A stretch of 60,978 nucleotides of DNA from Pelagibacteraceae bacterium AG-461-B04 (GTDB taxonomy: Bacteria; Pseudomonadota; Alphaproteobacteria; Pelagibacterales; AG-422-B15): positions 1 to 60,978 of the forward strand of contig QCRN01000009.1 of assembly GCA_003211835.1 (NCBI GenBank). Direction: 5' to 3'. Positions 37,457 through 46,806 of the stretch are shown here, piece by piece (the first letter of the stretch is position 1; each line of letters opens with the position of its first letter). The notes under the pieces are model-generated. The model was not told the origin of the DNA, made no database searches, and saw nothing but the letters and a program-made list of their open reading frames with translations. A program made the translations under genes and the position numbers.

Positions 37457-37899
37457 TGAATAGTATTTTTTTATATAATTTATTTTTGAGTTTGCACATC
37501 ATCAGCGTGATCGCATGGATGGCTGGACTTTTATATTTACCAAGACTTTTTGTTTACCACTTTACAAAAGAAATAAGCTCTGAATCATCTGAGACCTTTA
37601 AATTAATGGAAATACGTTTGCTCAGAATAATTATGAATCCTGCTATGATATTTTCCTGGTTATTTGGTATAGCTCTTATATCCATATTGGGTGTGGAGTC
37701 ATTAAGCGCGCTTTGGCTCCAGCTAAAAGTAGTTTTTGTGCTGCTTTTATCAGGAGTTCATGGCTACTTAGCTAAAATTACAAAGGAATTTCAGCAAGAC
37801 AAGCGGGCAAGATCAGAGCGTTTTTATAGAATAATTAACGAATTTCCCACTGTTTTGATGATAATTATTGTTTTTTTAGTAATATTTAAGCCAATTTAA
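37456..37899 (+). CDS. hemJ: Protoporphyrinogen IX oxidase HemJ
   Basis: A 147-residue inner-membrane protein with four transmembrane helices. The HemJ signature [23 protein letters not shown] (about 13-35) contains the conserved His that ligates haem. [21 protein letters not shown] and [16 protein letters not shown] hold further conserved residues, including a Lys. HemJ oxidises protoporphyrinogen to protoporphyrin, the substrate of the hemH product encoded immediately upstream. It shares one base with the hemH stop. Confidence 0.95.
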   Translation: MNSIFLYNLFLSLHIISVIAWMAGLLYLPRLFVYHFTKEISSESSETFKLMEIRLLRIIMNPAMIFSWLFGIALISILGVESLSALWLQLKVVFVLLLSGVHGYLAKITKEFQQDKRARSERFYRIINEFPTVLMIIIVFLVIFKPI

Positions 37900-37981
37900 A
37901 ACTTGCCAGATTCAAAAATTAAAGCTAGAAGTCACTTTCTTTTACACTTCCAAAAAAAACTTATCAAAAATCAAAAACAGT

Positions 37982-39241
37982 ATGAGCTTAAAATTAAGAG
38001 AACTTAAGAAAAAAACCCCACAAGAGCTTCTAAAATACGCTGAAGAAACGGGTGTTGAAAACGCAAGTTCTATGCGTACTCAAGATATGCTGTTTGAGAT
38101 ACTACGATCTCTCGCGGCAAACAAAAAGGATATAGATGGAGAAGGTGTTCTTGAGGTCCTACAAGATGGTTTTGGTTTTCTTAGATCAATGGAAGCAAAT
38201 TATTTGCCTGGCCCAGATGACATTTATGTTAGTCCCAGTCAGATCAAGAGATTTGGATTAAGATCAGGAGATACAGTTGAAGGACCTATTAGAGCTCCTA
38301 AAGAAGGTGAACGTTATTTTGCTTTATTAAAGATTGATACAATTAATTATGAGGCTACTGACAAAAGCAGAAATAAAATTAACTTTGACAATTTAACACC
38401 CCTATATCCTGATGAACAAATTAAGCTTGAAACAGAAAAGCCCGACAAAGATCAAAGCGCACGAGTTATTGATTTGGTTTCACCAATTGGTAAAGGTCAA
38501 AGAGCTCTCATTGTTTCACCCCCAAGAACAGGTAAAACCGTATTACTTCAAAACATTGCACACTCCATTACAGACAATCATCCTGAATGTTACTTGATGG
38601 TATTGTTAATTGATGAACGACCTGAGGAAGTGACAGACATGCAACGTTCTGTTAAGGGTGAAGTAGTCAGCTCAACATTTGATGAGCCAGCATCACGTCA
38701 CGTACAAGTCGCTGAAATGGTTATCAACAAAGCTAAAAGATTAGTAGAGCATAAAAAAGACGTTGTGATCTTGCTTGACTCTATTACGAGATTAGGCCGT
38801 GCATACAACACGGTTGTTCCAAGTTCAGGAAAAGTTCTAACGGGTGGTGTTGATGCCAATGCACTGCAAAGACCAAAGAGATTCTTCGGAGCTGCAAGAA
38901 ATATTGAAGATGGTGGTTCTTTAACGATTATATCTACTGCCCTAATTGATACAGGAAGTAGAATGGATGAAGTTATTTTTGAGGAATTTAAAGGAACAGG
39001 TAACTCAGAAATTATACTGGATAGAAAAGTCGCTGATAAGAGAATTTATCCTGCGATTGATATAACTAAGTCTGGTACTCGAAAAGAGGAGATTCTTCTT
39101 GATAAAGATGAACTACAAAAAATGTATGTTCTGAGACGTATTCTTAATCCAATGGGAACCATGGATTCAATTGAGTTCTTACTTGGTAAATTGAAAGAAA
39201 CTAAAGACAACGCCGATTTCTTTCAATCAATGAACAAATAA
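37982..39241 (+). CDS. rho: Transcription termination factor Rho
   Basis: A 419-residue hexameric RNA helicase that ends transcription at C-rich, unstructured RNA. The N-terminal Rho-N domain is followed by the RNA-binding cold-shock-like domain ([15 protein letters not shown], about 52-66). The ATPase core has Walker [16 protein letters not shown] (about 179-193) and Walker [17 protein letters not shown], with the Q/R-loops intact. Rho is likely the main terminator in this genome, because intrinsic terminators are nearly absent from the window. It follows hemJ by 82 bp. Confidence 0.99.
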   Translation: MSLKLRELKKKTPQELLKYAEETGVENASSMRTQDMLFEILRSLAANKKDIDGEGVLEVLQDGFGFLRSMEANYLPGPDDIYVSPSQIKRFGLRSGDTVEGPIRAPKEGERYFALLKIDTINYEATDKSRNKINFDNLTPLYPDEQIKLETEKPDKDQSARVIDLVSPIGKGQRALIVSPPRTGKTVLLQNIAHSITDNHPECYLMVLLIDERPEEVTDMQRSVKGEVVSSTFDEPASRHVQVAEMVINKAKRLVEHKKDVVILLDSITRLGRAYNTVVPSSGKVLTGGVDANALQRPKRFFGAARNIEDGGSLTIISTALIDTGSRMDEVIFEEFKGTGNSEIILDRKVADKRIYPAIDITKSGTRKEEILLDKDELQKMYVLRRILNPMGTMDSIEFLLGKLKETKDNADFFQSMNK

Positions 39242-39292
39242 TATTAAAATTTAATCTTTTAAAAAAACCTGATAATTAATAATCTCGGTAAA

Positions 39293-40186
39293 ATGAAAAT
39301 TTTTATCACTATTATTTTTCTAACGTTTGCTGGTCTTGTTTATGCCAATGAGGTGGCTGATACATTTCTAAAGAGAGCTACTGAAAAAGCAGAACAAAAA
39401 GCAGAATTAGCGGTAAATGATATGTTTAATAATATTGAAGTTGATTTATCGGGATTTTATAAGGGAAAACCATCATATGAGATAAATACTATTCTCCCTC
39501 TTTATGATGGAAATAATAGAAACACGTTTATTCAAGGACATTTATCAACGCAATCAGAGATTGCAATACTAAACATTGGATTTGTTCAACGGTATAGCTT
39601 ACTAAAAAATAAAATTATCACTGGATATAATATTTTTTATGATCTTGATTTAGATAATTCTCATGAACGATTTGGAATTGGGACTGATTTACTTACCAGT
39701 CTTGGTGACGCTCATATAAATTATTATGATGCTAAAACTGACTTTGTAGTTGTAAATGGATTAAGAGAATATACGTTAGACGGATTTGATGCACAAATTG
39801 CATTTCCATTACCTTACCTTCCAAAATCTAAGTTGTACGCTAAAGTATTCTCTTGGAATGGAATAAATAGCTCTAGAGATCTAAAGGGCGAGACTTATAG
39901 TTTAAAAAATGAACTTCCTTATGGTATTAAACTCGAATTTGGAAAGACGAGCTATGACCACATGTCGCGTGATCAGGAGTTCATAAACTTAACTATCAAT
40001 CTACTTGAGTTTAAAAAGAATAAAAATTCATTATCGAGTGAGTTAGCGAAGATGTATTCCTCTATACCTTATGATTTATATGATTTTTCTGATGTAGGTA
40101 ATCGTAAATATGAAAGAGTGAGAAGAGAAAATAAGATTATAAAACAATCTAACCGTACAGGTACAGTAAAAATAGCAGGCTACTAA
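39293..40186 (+). CDS. Stand-alone inverse-autotransporter (intimin/invasin-type) beta-barrel protein
   Basis: A 297-residue exported protein with a signal peptide (about 1-18, cleavage after VYA). An alpha-helical Lys/Glu-rich stretch is followed by features of the inverse autotransporter beta-domain: INTILPLYDGNNRNTFIQG (about 63-81), ITGYNIFYDLDLDNSHERFGIG (about 108-129) and INYYDAKTD, then FDAQIAFPLPYLPKSKLYAKV. These match the LLPLYD, GYNAFYDYD, H-R-x-G-x-G and LPYLP segments of intimin/invasin barrels. It would form an outer-membrane barrel of about 12 strands. It ends some 30 residues after the barrel, in ERVRRENKII, the position of the linker R-N-x-I before a passenger. No passenger or peptidoglycan-binding LysM is encoded. 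The next gene starts two bases later. Confidence 0.8.
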   Translation: MKIFITIIFLTFAGLVYANEVADTFLKRATEKAEQKAELAVNDMFNNIEVDLSGFYKGKPSYEINTILPLYDGNNRNTFIQGHLSTQSEIAILNIGFVQRYSLLKNKIITGYNIFYDLDLDNSHERFGIGTDLLTSLGDAHINYYDAKTDFVVVNGLREYTLDGFDAQIAFPLPYLPKSKLYAKVFSWNGINSSRDLKGETYSLKNELPYGIKLEFGKTSYDHMSRDQEFINLTINLLEFKKNKNSLSSELAKMYSSIPYDLYDFSDVGNRKYERVRRENKIIKQSNRTGTVKIAGY

Positions 40187-40187
40187 C

Positions 40188-41114
40188 ATGTTTAAACAAA
40201 AAATACTTTTGATCACTTTCTTTATATTTATAGTGTCTGGAAAATTGTATGCGGCTAATGGATTTGACAATTGTCCAATGAATGGAGACATGATAGATGT
40301 TTCTGAACTTTCTAATGTCACAACAGGCACAGATCCACTTAAAACTTGTGACGCTCCTGTCAGTGCATTCGAACTTACTTTTCATGCATTAGGTATGTGT
40401 AATAGTGATCCCACAGAATTTCTACTCGGAAATAGTACAGTGGACCCGTGTTTTTATTTGTGGAATACTGCCGAGGGTGACAGTTCAATCTCTTTTGGCG
40501 TGACGTCTTCATCAGAGACAAGTTTCCCAGCAACACTACCTCCATCAGGTGTCTATACTCACGGATTTGCAACAATATCAACAATTATGCCAATAAGCAT
40601 TGAAATGGAGTTTGATGAAGAAAAAATGTTTGCGGGCAACAGTGATGCGACCGCTTGGGATTTAGCTGGTGGTCCACAAAAGTTTGTAGGTGGTGGTGAC
40701 AGAACTATGCGAATGCAAGACTTTGCGCTTGGGAATTATTACGGTTTTACTGAACTTTTTTCTGAGTCACAGTCATCATTTAACAACTATAAATTCGAAT
40801 ATGATTCTCTTTTAACGGGTAGTTTTCTAAATCAGGCTTTGGGTTCCTCTCCGATAGATAATGGAAACACGCGGGATGCTTTTCTTTTAAATACCAATAA
40901 TACATTGGCTGATAATTATGATGATGTAGCAAAGATGGTAATAATGGATGAATACGCAGATCCAATAACTATTACAGATCAGATAAATACCATAACTTAC
41001 AAGTACTCACCACGATACGCTGCAAGACTGACTTTTTCGCCTACGGGATTAGGTGGATGGATAGTAACGTCTATTTTGTTTGGAGATACACAATTTGCGA
41101 TGGAGTTTGAATAA
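40188..41114 (+). CDS. Secreted protein of unknown family, partner candidate of the upstream barrel
   Basis: A 308-residue protein that I do not recognise. It has a clear signal peptide (about 1-23, hydrophobic LLITFFIFIV, cleavage after LYA). The mature part is rich in Ser, Thr, Gly and aromatic residues and has few charges, suggesting beta-rich extracellular protein. Exactly four cysteines appear, all in the first third (NGFDNCPMNGD, KTCDAPV, GMCNSDP, DPCFYLW), consistent with two disulfides. It ends in a beta-like TQFAMEFE. The ATG follows the barrel stop by one base, so the two genes are almost certainly co-translated. A frameshifted passenger is excluded by its own signal peptide. Confidence 0.75.
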   Translation: MFKQKILLITFFIFIVSGKLYAANGFDNCPMNGDMIDVSELSNVTTGTDPLKTCDAPVSAFELTFHALGMCNSDPTEFLLGNSTVDPCFYLWNTAEGDSSISFGVTSSSETSFPATLPPSGVYTHGFATISTIMPISIEMEFDEEKMFAGNSDATAWDLAGGPQKFVGGGDRTMRMQDFALGNYYGFTELFSESQSSFNNYKFEYDSLLTGSFLNQALGSSPIDNGNTRDAFLLNTNNTLADNYDDVAKMVIMDEYADPITITDQINTITYKYSPRYAARLTFSPTGLGGWIVTSILFGDTQFAMEFE

Positions 41115-41126
41115 ACTAATTTTTAA

Positions 41127-42245
41127 TTATCCCTCATCTTGTAAAATTGAAATTGCGGGTTGATCATTTGTATGACAATGTATTCCACCTCCAGCTGCCC
41201 AAGAGCTTAACATATCTACCAAATGCACATCGCGATTTGGAAAATATTTCTCTATACGAGATTTTGCTGGGATGTCTGTATCCAGATTTCCAAAACTAGG
41301 CACGATTACAAATCCATTTCCTACTAACCAGTTCATGTAATTTGTATCAAACATTTGATCATTGAATTGAATAAAACCTTCGATAGGTTCTCTGATTACA
41401 TTAAAATCTGACTCTTGAATAACTTTAGCCGCCATATCGTAAATCTCAGCATCATTGCTACCTGGTTGACATAATGACTGTGTTGTACATTGAACGACTA
41501 CGACAGTTCTTGGTTCTATAAAACGTGCAATACCATCAATGTGGCCCTTGGTTAGATCTCCATCTGGAATACCCTCAATAAAAATGACTTTAGATACACC
41601 GAAGTATTTTTTTAGATCAAGTTCTGCTTGCTGTTTACTGTAGTTCAAGTTTCTGTTCGGGTCACCAATGGTGCTCCAATTTAAAATAACTGTATCTAAC
41701 CCATTAAATTCTAAATTACCTCGTTCGTGCACTATGTCTATATGATCAACAGGCAAATCTAAAATCTCACCAACCTTATTTGGAACTTCATTATCTAAAT
41801 TAAAAGAGACATCTGAACCAAAAGCACCACCCCATGCATCAAAATTCCAATTTTGAATTCTTAGTTCATTATCATTAAAAACATAAACAGGTCCATTGTC
41901 TCTCATCCAAGCATTATTATTGGGAACCTTGTGCCAATGAATATTGTTTTGCAGTGGGTTTGAATCTAAATCTAAAATTGATTTTTGTGCTTCCGCATAA
42001 ATCTGATCTGAATGATAGAGAATATGTAATTTTTCGTATCGTGAAATGATATCAGCCATCTTCGCAAAAGTTGTTTCATAACTTTTTTCCCAAAAACCAG
42101 GCCATTGCATCCATATTGCTTCTTGTGGCTCCCATTCGGCTGGAACACGCTTAGCCCCATGTGCTGCTTCTTCAGTGGCTTGAATACTAATGTTCATCAC
42201 AAAAAATATCAATGTGAGGAAAAGAATCCAAATTTTATTTTTCAA
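41127..42245 (-). CDS. Exported agmatine deiminase / peptidylarginine deiminase family enzyme
   Basis: A 372-residue guanidino-hydrolase of the PAD_porph fold. Conserved segments are RVPAEWEPQEAIWMQWPG (about 33-50), NAWMRDNGPVYVF (about 105-117), GHIDGIARFI with the catalytic His-Asp (about 235-244) and GGGIHCHTNDQP with the catalytic Cys (about 353-364). Unlike cytoplasmic agmatine deiminase, the N-terminus is a signal peptide (about 1-23, ending SIQA). The reaction would release ammonia from agmatine or an arginine-like substrate in the periplasm. The true substrate is uncertain. It converges with the secreted-protein gene after a 12-bp gap. Confidence 0.86.
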   Translation of the reverse strand: MKNKIWILFLTLIFFVMNISIQATEEAAHGAKRVPAEWEPQEAIWMQWPGFWEKSYETTFAKMADIISRYEKLHILYHSDQIYAEAQKSILDLDSNPLQNNIHWHKVPNNNAWMRDNGPVYVFNDNELRIQNWNFDAWGGAFGSDVSFNLDNEVPNKVGEILDLPVDHIDIVHERGNLEFNGLDTVILNWSTIGDPNRNLNYSKQQAELDLKKYFGVSKVIFIEGIPDGDLTKGHIDGIARFIEPRTVVVVQCTTQSLCQPGSNDAEIYDMAAKVIQESDFNVIREPIEGFIQFNDQMFDTNYMNWLVGNGFVIVPSFGNLDTDIPAKSRIEKYFPNRDVHLVDMLSSWAAGGGIHCHTNDQPAISILQDEG

Positions 42246-42255
42246 TTTTACCCAA

Positions 42256-42795
42256 TTACCCTTCAGCCTCTAAAATTGAAGACAGTTTAAATTTCTTTCC
42301 TAATTTCTGCGAACCTCCAACATTTTTGAGATCGATAATAAAATAAAATTCGATATTTTTTACTTTGCACTTGGAGATAAGCTTTGCTGAAGCTACAGCG
42401 GTACCACCGGTTGCAATTAAGTCATCAATTATTAAAACCCTATCTCGTGAAGTAATCGAATTACTATGAATTTGGATTTCGTCATTGCCGTACTCAAGAG
42501 AATATTTTTGTCGCAGAACTTTTCCAGGAAGCTTTCCTTTTTTTCTTATTGGAACGAAAGGAAGACCTAGTTTAAAAGCAACAGCAGCACCAAAGATGAA
42601 ACCTCTTGCCTCAACGCCAACAATTTTAGTAAATTTCTGCTTACTAGCATATTTTGAAATTTCGTTAATTACTTCAGCAAATAATTTTTTGTTATCAGTA
42701 ATGGAAGTAATGTCCTGAAAAAGAATTCCCTTCTTTGGAAAGTTGGGAATTACTCGGATATATTTTCTTATTTTATTTACGAGTTTTTTGTTCAA
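42256..42795 (-). CDS. apt: Adenine phosphoribosyltransferase
   Basis: A 179-residue purine salvage enzyme making AMP from adenine and PRPP. The family N-terminus IRVIPNFPKKGILFQDIT (about 13-30) and the PRPP-binding VLIIDDLIATGGTAVA (about 119-134) are intact. GVEARGFIFGAAVA is also typical. The only plausible start is a TTG at 42795, inside the end of ogt (23-bp overlap), because no ATG is available before the conserved N-terminus. Such a rare start implies low or coupled translation. Confidence 0.94.
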   Translation of the reverse strand: MNKKLVNKIRKYIRVIPNFPKKGILFQDITSITDNKKLFAEVINEISKYASKQKFTKIVGVEARGFIFGAAVAFKLGLPFVPIRKKGKLPGKVLRQKYSLEYGNDEIQIHSNSITSRDRVLIIDDLIATGGTAVASAKLISKCKVKNIEFYFIIDLKNVGGSQKLGKKFKLSSILEAEG

Positions 42796-43228
42796 CGTTT
42801 AACAATTTCTTTTTTGTTTTAATCCCACCGACTGATGTGAACCCTGTAAGCTTGCCGTCTTTAGATACAACTCGGTGGCATGGGACTGACATCATTAAGT
42901 TATTCCGTCCTAGTGCTCCACCAACTGCTCGCGGAGATGTCCTTAACTTTTTTGCTATCTGACCATAGCTTGTAGTGCGACCGTAAGGAACACGTCTTAA
43001 GTGGTTCCAAACCCGATTTTGGAAACGAGTCCCCATTTGTCTTGTTGGAAAAGATAGTGACCTTCGTTTGCGTGCTAGATAGGCGTTAATTTGAAAAGCT
43101 GCTCGAAGCAATAGTTTATCTTTAGTGTTGGTAATGGCTTTTTGAGTTCGGCTAATGCCAGTAATTTTATTATTACCTGAGATAACCTCTATATTGCCAA
43201 TCAATGATTTGAAAACATAAGAACTCAT
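42773..43228 (-). CDS. ogt: Methylated-DNA--protein-cysteine methyltransferase
   Basis: A 151-residue suicide DNA-repair protein that accepts alkyl groups from O6-alkylguanine. The active-site motif is VPCHRVVSKDG (about 112-122), with the acceptor Cys. The helix-turn-helix part is FQNRVWNHLRRVPYGRTTSYGQIAKKL, with the conserved Arg finger segment RAVGGALGRN. The N-terminal domain is short, so it is Ogt-like rather than Ada. It shares an overlapping end with apt. Confidence 0.93.
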   Translation of the reverse strand: MSSYVFKSLIGNIEVISGNNKITGISRTQKAITNTKDKLLLRAAFQINAYLARKRRSLSFPTRQMGTRFQNRVWNHLRRVPYGRTTSYGQIAKKLRTSPRAVGGALGRNNLMMSVPCHRVVSKDGKLTGFTSVGGIKTKKKLLNVEQKTRK

Positions 43229-43259
43229 ATATATTTAAATATTATAATTTTTATTCAAT

Positions 43260-43580
43260 ATGACTAATAAATTTTTCGAAAGACATGTTTTTTTCTGCAC
43301 CAATCAGAGACCAGATGGCCATGAAAAAGGTTGCTGTGCATCAAAAAAATCTGTCTTACTTAGGGCCTACATGAAGAAAAGGACAAAAGAAATAGTAACA
43401 GATAAAAAAATTAGGATTAATGCATCGGGCTGCCTTGATCACTGTGAGTTTGGTCCGACAATGGTTATCTATCCTGACAATATCTGGTACACATGTAAAT
43501 CTGAAAGTGATGTTGACCTTGTCATTAATGAACATTTGATCAATGATCGAGTTGTAGAAAATCTATTAATAAAAAAATGA
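43260..43580 (+). CDS. Thioredoxin-fold 2Fe-2S ferredoxin-like protein
   Basis: A 106-residue protein of the thioredoxin-like [2Fe-2S] ferredoxin family. It opens HVFFCTNQRPDGHEKGCCASK (positions 9-29), followed by NASGCLDHCEFGPTMVIYPDNIWYTC with the second Cys pair (about residues 60-82). The four cluster Cys (C-x12-C, C-x3-C type spacing) are present. The biological partner is unknown. Its stop overlaps the mnmE start by 4 bp, so it is transcribed with the mnmE block. Confidence 0.85.
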   Translation: MTNKFFERHVFFCTNQRPDGHEKGCCASKKSVLLRAYMKKRTKEIVTDKKIRINASGCLDHCEFGPTMVIYPDNIWYTCKSESDVDLVINEHLINDRVVENLLIKK

Positions 43581-44878
43581 CAATTTTTGCTTTATCAACT
43601 GCAAATGGGATTGCAGGTCTGGCTGTAGTTCGTGTATCTGGTCACTTAGCGCTGACTGCACTTAAAACTATCTCTCGCAAGAGTCACTTTGAACCCAATG
43701 TATTAACAAGGACCAGTTTTTATGATTCCGAAAATGGAAACTTAATTGATCGTGGATTAGCCGTTTACTTCGCTAAGCCAAAAAGTTTCACAGGAGAGGA
43801 CGTGGTTGAGTTTCATATACATGGTGGAAGAGCAACAGTTGATCTTCTCTTAAAAACTTTGTCAGGAATTAACCAGTTGCGACTTGCGGAACCCGGAGAG
43901 TTTTCAAAAAGAGCATTTATAAATAATAAGATGGATCTAACAGCTATCGAAGCAATGGGAGATTTAATCAATGCTCAAACAGAACTGCAACACAATCAGG
44001 CTTTAAGTCAGATGGACGGCTCATTGAATAAGCTTTATTTATCTTGGAGAAAATCTCTGATTGAACTGGTTGCTTATCTTGAAGCCGATATTGATTTTGC
44101 AGAAGAGGATATTCCCGATGATGTTTTAAAAAATATAAGTGAAAAAATTGAAAAACTTTTAGCTGAGATGAATGAGCACATTAACCAACGTAATCAAGGA
44201 GAGATTCTGAGAGACGGATACCGTGTGGCTATTGTGGGCACACCAAATGTAGGGAAATCAAGTCTCATTAATTTATTAGCCAACCGAGATGTTGCTATTG
44301 TATCCGATAAAGAAGGGACTACGCGAGATGCACTTGAAGTAAGGTTAAATATTGCTGGATTTCCTGTAGTTTTTACAGATACAGCGGGACTGAGACAGAC
44401 AAGTGACGAGATTGAAAAAAAAGGAATCGAAATCACACAAAAGAAAATTGATGAAGCAAATCTGGTTATTGAATTATTTGACGATCCAACCAAATTAAAT
44501 TTTCACGATGAACGATTAACTATTTTAAACAAATGTGATCTTCATAATAAGGAAAACAAAACATATGATAGGGCCATTAATATCTCAGTTACAACAGGGG
44601 ACGGAATTGATTATTTAATCAAACAAATTTCTGATAAGGTATCGAATAATTTTGGAAGCTATTCAGATACTATTCCGACCAAAACAAGGTACATCTTAGG
44701 AGTTCAAAATTCTATTCAAAGCCTGTTGAATGCAAAAACGATTGATTTAAAAAGTAATTCAGAACTCATGGTTGAGGAGCTAAGATTAGCAATTCAGGAA
44801 ATTGGAAAAATAACAGGTCACGTTGACGTAGAAGAGTATCTTGAAGTGATTTTCAAAGATTTTTGCATAGGCAAATAA
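43577..44878 (+). CDS. mnmE: tRNA modification GTPase MnmE
   Basis: A 433-residue GTPase that, with MnmG, modifies wobble uridine 34 of tRNA. An N-terminal tetrahydrofolate-binding domain (KPKSFTGEDVVEFHIHGG, about 77-94) and a helical domain flank the G domain. The G domain has G1 VGTPNVGKSSL (about 218-228), DTAGLRQT and NKCD. The C-terminal Cys-x-Gly-Lys (CIGK) is intact. The start overlaps the ferredoxin gene. It is followed by mnmG after 49 bp that hold a perfect hairpin. Confidence 0.97.
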   Translation: MTIFALSTANGIAGLAVVRVSGHLALTALKTISRKSHFEPNVLTRTSFYDSENGNLIDRGLAVYFAKPKSFTGEDVVEFHIHGGRATVDLLLKTLSGINQLRLAEPGEFSKRAFINNKMDLTAIEAMGDLINAQTELQHNQALSQMDGSLNKLYLSWRKSLIELVAYLEADIDFAEEDIPDDVLKNISEKIEKLLAEMNEHINQRNQGEILRDGYRVAIVGTPNVGKSSLINLLANRDVAIVSDKEGTTRDALEVRLNIAGFPVVFTDTAGLRQTSDEIEKKGIEITQKKIDEANLVIELFDDPTKLNFHDERLTILNKCDLHNKENKTYDRAINISVTTGDGIDYLIKQISDKVSNNFGSYSDTIPTKTRYILGVQNSIQSLLNAKTIDLKSNSELMVEELRLAIQEIGKITGHVDVEEYLEVIFKDFCIGK

Positions 44879-44901
44879 CAAAAATTATTGATTGCAATTA
44901 A

Positions 44902-44926
44902 ACTAAGTTAATTTATTTAACTTAGT
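44902..44926 (+). promoter_or_regulatory. Perfect 10-bp inverted repeat just before the mnmG start codon
   Basis: ACTAAGTTAA at 44902-44911 and its exact complement TTAACTTAGT at 44917-44926 flank a five-base loop (TTTAT). The right arm ends one base before the mnmG ATG at 44928. As RNA it would form a hairpin covering the region where a ribosome site would lie, and no Shine-Dalgarno is visible. As DNA it could be an operator. No T-run follows, so it is not a classical terminator. Confidence 0.6.
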
Positions 44927-44927
44927 C

Positions 44928-46796
44928 ATGTCTAACTTTGATGTAGTAGTCATAGGTGGTGGTCACGCGGGTTGTGAGGCAGCAACAACAGCCGCACGAG
45001 TAGGCGCTAAAACCCTTTTAATCAGCCATAAATTTGAGACCATTGGTGAAATGTCGTGTAATCCAGCCATTGGCGGACTGGGTAAAGGTCACTTAGTTAG
45101 AGAAATTGATGCTTTAGATGGCATAATGGGAAGAATTGCAGATCTCTCAAGTATTCAATATCGGCTTTTAAACCGAACAAAAGGCCCTGCTGTTCGTGGC
45201 CCCCGCGCTCAATCGGATCGGAAATTGTATAAAAAATATATGCAAGAGGAGATCCTTCAAACTAAAAATTTAGAATGTTTATTTGATCCCGTCGAAGATT
45301 TAATTTTTGATCATGATAATCAAATAGCTGGTGTCTTATGCGAAAGTGGAAAGAAGGTTTCAACAAAAAAAGTAATCATTACGACTGGTACATTTTTAAA
45401 TGGCCTTATTCATTTGGGTGAAAAAACAATACCCGCAGGAAGGCATGGTGATGCTCCATCAATCGGCTTAGCAAAATCTCTATATAAAACAGGCTTTAAT
45501 ATTGGAAGATTAAAGACAGGAACTCCTGCAAGAATTGATAAAAATACTATTGATTTTAATCGGCTTGAAAAACAAGATGCAGACGAAAAGCATTCATATT
45601 TCTCATTCTTAACGAACAAAACTTATAATGAGCAACTGCCTTGTCACATCACTCATACGAATGAGTCAGTTCATGACATTATCCATAAAAATATAGAAAA
45701 ATCAGCTATTTACTCTGGTCAAATCAGCGGAACAGGACCTCGATATTGTCCTTCTGTTGAAGACAAAGTTGTGAAGTTTGCTGATAAATTAAGACATCAG
45801 ATTTTCCTTGAGCCAGAAGGCTTAGATAGTGATTTGATATATCCAAATGGAATATCAACTTCATTACCTGCAGACGTTCAAGACAAATTTATTAGTAAAA
45901 TCAATGGTTTAGAGAGAGCAAAGATTGTAAGACATGGTTATGCTATCGAATATGATTTTATTGATCCACAAGAACTTTATCAAACTTTAGAAACTAAAAG
46001 AATAAAAGGCCTTTATCTTGCAGGACAAATTAATGGTACAACAGGATATGAGGAGGCTGCAGCTCAAGGATTGGTTGCAGGCTTAAATGCTGCGATTTCC
46101 CTTAAAAATAAGGAACACATTTTTTCTAGAAATGACTCTTATATTGGAGTGATGATTGATGATTTGACTCTTAAAGGAGTGACAGAGCCTTATAGGATGT
46201 TTACATCAAGGGCAGAATACCGTCTATTATTAAGAGCTGATAATGCTGATTTAAGACTTACTGAAACCGCTAATACATTAGGACTGGTTTCAAAGAACAG
46301 ATATGAGCATTTTACCATTAAACAAACTAAAATGAATGTGTTATTAAATATTGTTAAAAATCAATATGTTACACCAAATAAAGCTGAAAAAATGGGTGTC
46401 AAAATTAATAAAGATGGTAAAAAAAGATCTGCATTTGATTTATTGGCCTACCCAGATATTGATATCAACACCGTGGGAGACATGTTTGAGGTAAATTTAA
46501 ACGATTTTTCAGAAGAGATATTAGAGCAAGTTTCAATTGAAGCTCACTATAAAGGTTATCTTAAAAAACAAGAAAGTGAGATCATTTCAATAAATAAAGA
46601 AGAAAAAATAAAAATACCTGAAACAATGAACTATGATGATTTTTCAAGTTTATCCAATGAAATTAAGGAAAAATTATCAAAAATTAAGCCAAAAAATATT
46701 GCCCAGGCTTCAAGAATTGACGGTGTCACTCCTGCAGCTTTAGGGGTAATATTGGCACATATAAAAACTAAAGCAAAATTAAAAAAACTGGCTTAA
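44928..46796 (+). CDS. mnmG: tRNA uridine-5-carboxymethylaminomethyl modification enzyme MnmG (GidA)
   Basis: A 622-residue FAD enzyme that with MnmE installs carboxymethylaminomethyl groups at wobble uridines. The Rossmann FAD motif is [20 protein letters not shown] (about 6-25), followed by [24 protein letters not shown] (about 43-66). Conserved C-terminal helical segments end [12 protein letters not shown]. The length is typical. It shares its 49-bp upstream gap with the hairpin and is followed by rsmG after 10 bp. Confidence 0.98.
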   Translation: MSNFDVVVIGGGHAGCEAATTAARVGAKTLLISHKFETIGEMSCNPAIGGLGKGHLVREIDALDGIMGRIADLSSIQYRLLNRTKGPAVRGPRAQSDRKLYKKYMQEEILQTKNLECLFDPVEDLIFDHDNQIAGVLCESGKKVSTKKVIITTGTFLNGLIHLGEKTIPAGRHGDAPSIGLAKSLYKTGFNIGRLKTGTPARIDKNTIDFNRLEKQDADEKHSYFSFLTNKTYNEQLPCHITHTNESVHDIIHKNIEKSAIYSGQISGTGPRYCPSVEDKVVKFADKLRHQIFLEPEGLDSDLIYPNGISTSLPADVQDKFISKINGLERAKIVRHGYAIEYDFIDPQELYQTLETKRIKGLYLAGQINGTTGYEEAAAQGLVAGLNAAISLKNKEHIFSRNDSYIGVMIDDLTLKGVTEPYRMFTSRAEYRLLLRADNADLRLTETANTLGLVSKNRYEHFTIKQTKMNVLLNIVKNQYVTPNKAEKMGVKINKDGKKRSAFDLLAYPDIDINTVGDMFEVNLNDFSEEILEQVSIEAHYKGYLKKQESEIISINKEEKIKIPETMNYDDFSSLSNEIKEKLSKIKPKNIAQASRIDGVTPAALGVILAHIKTKAKLKKLA

Positions 46797-46806
46797 TATC
46801 TTCATT

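Noticed and set aside
40150-40200. The barrel and secreted-protein genes as one gene broken by a frameshift
   Set aside because: The second reading frame begins with its own complete signal peptide right after the first stop; a passenger domain would not carry one.
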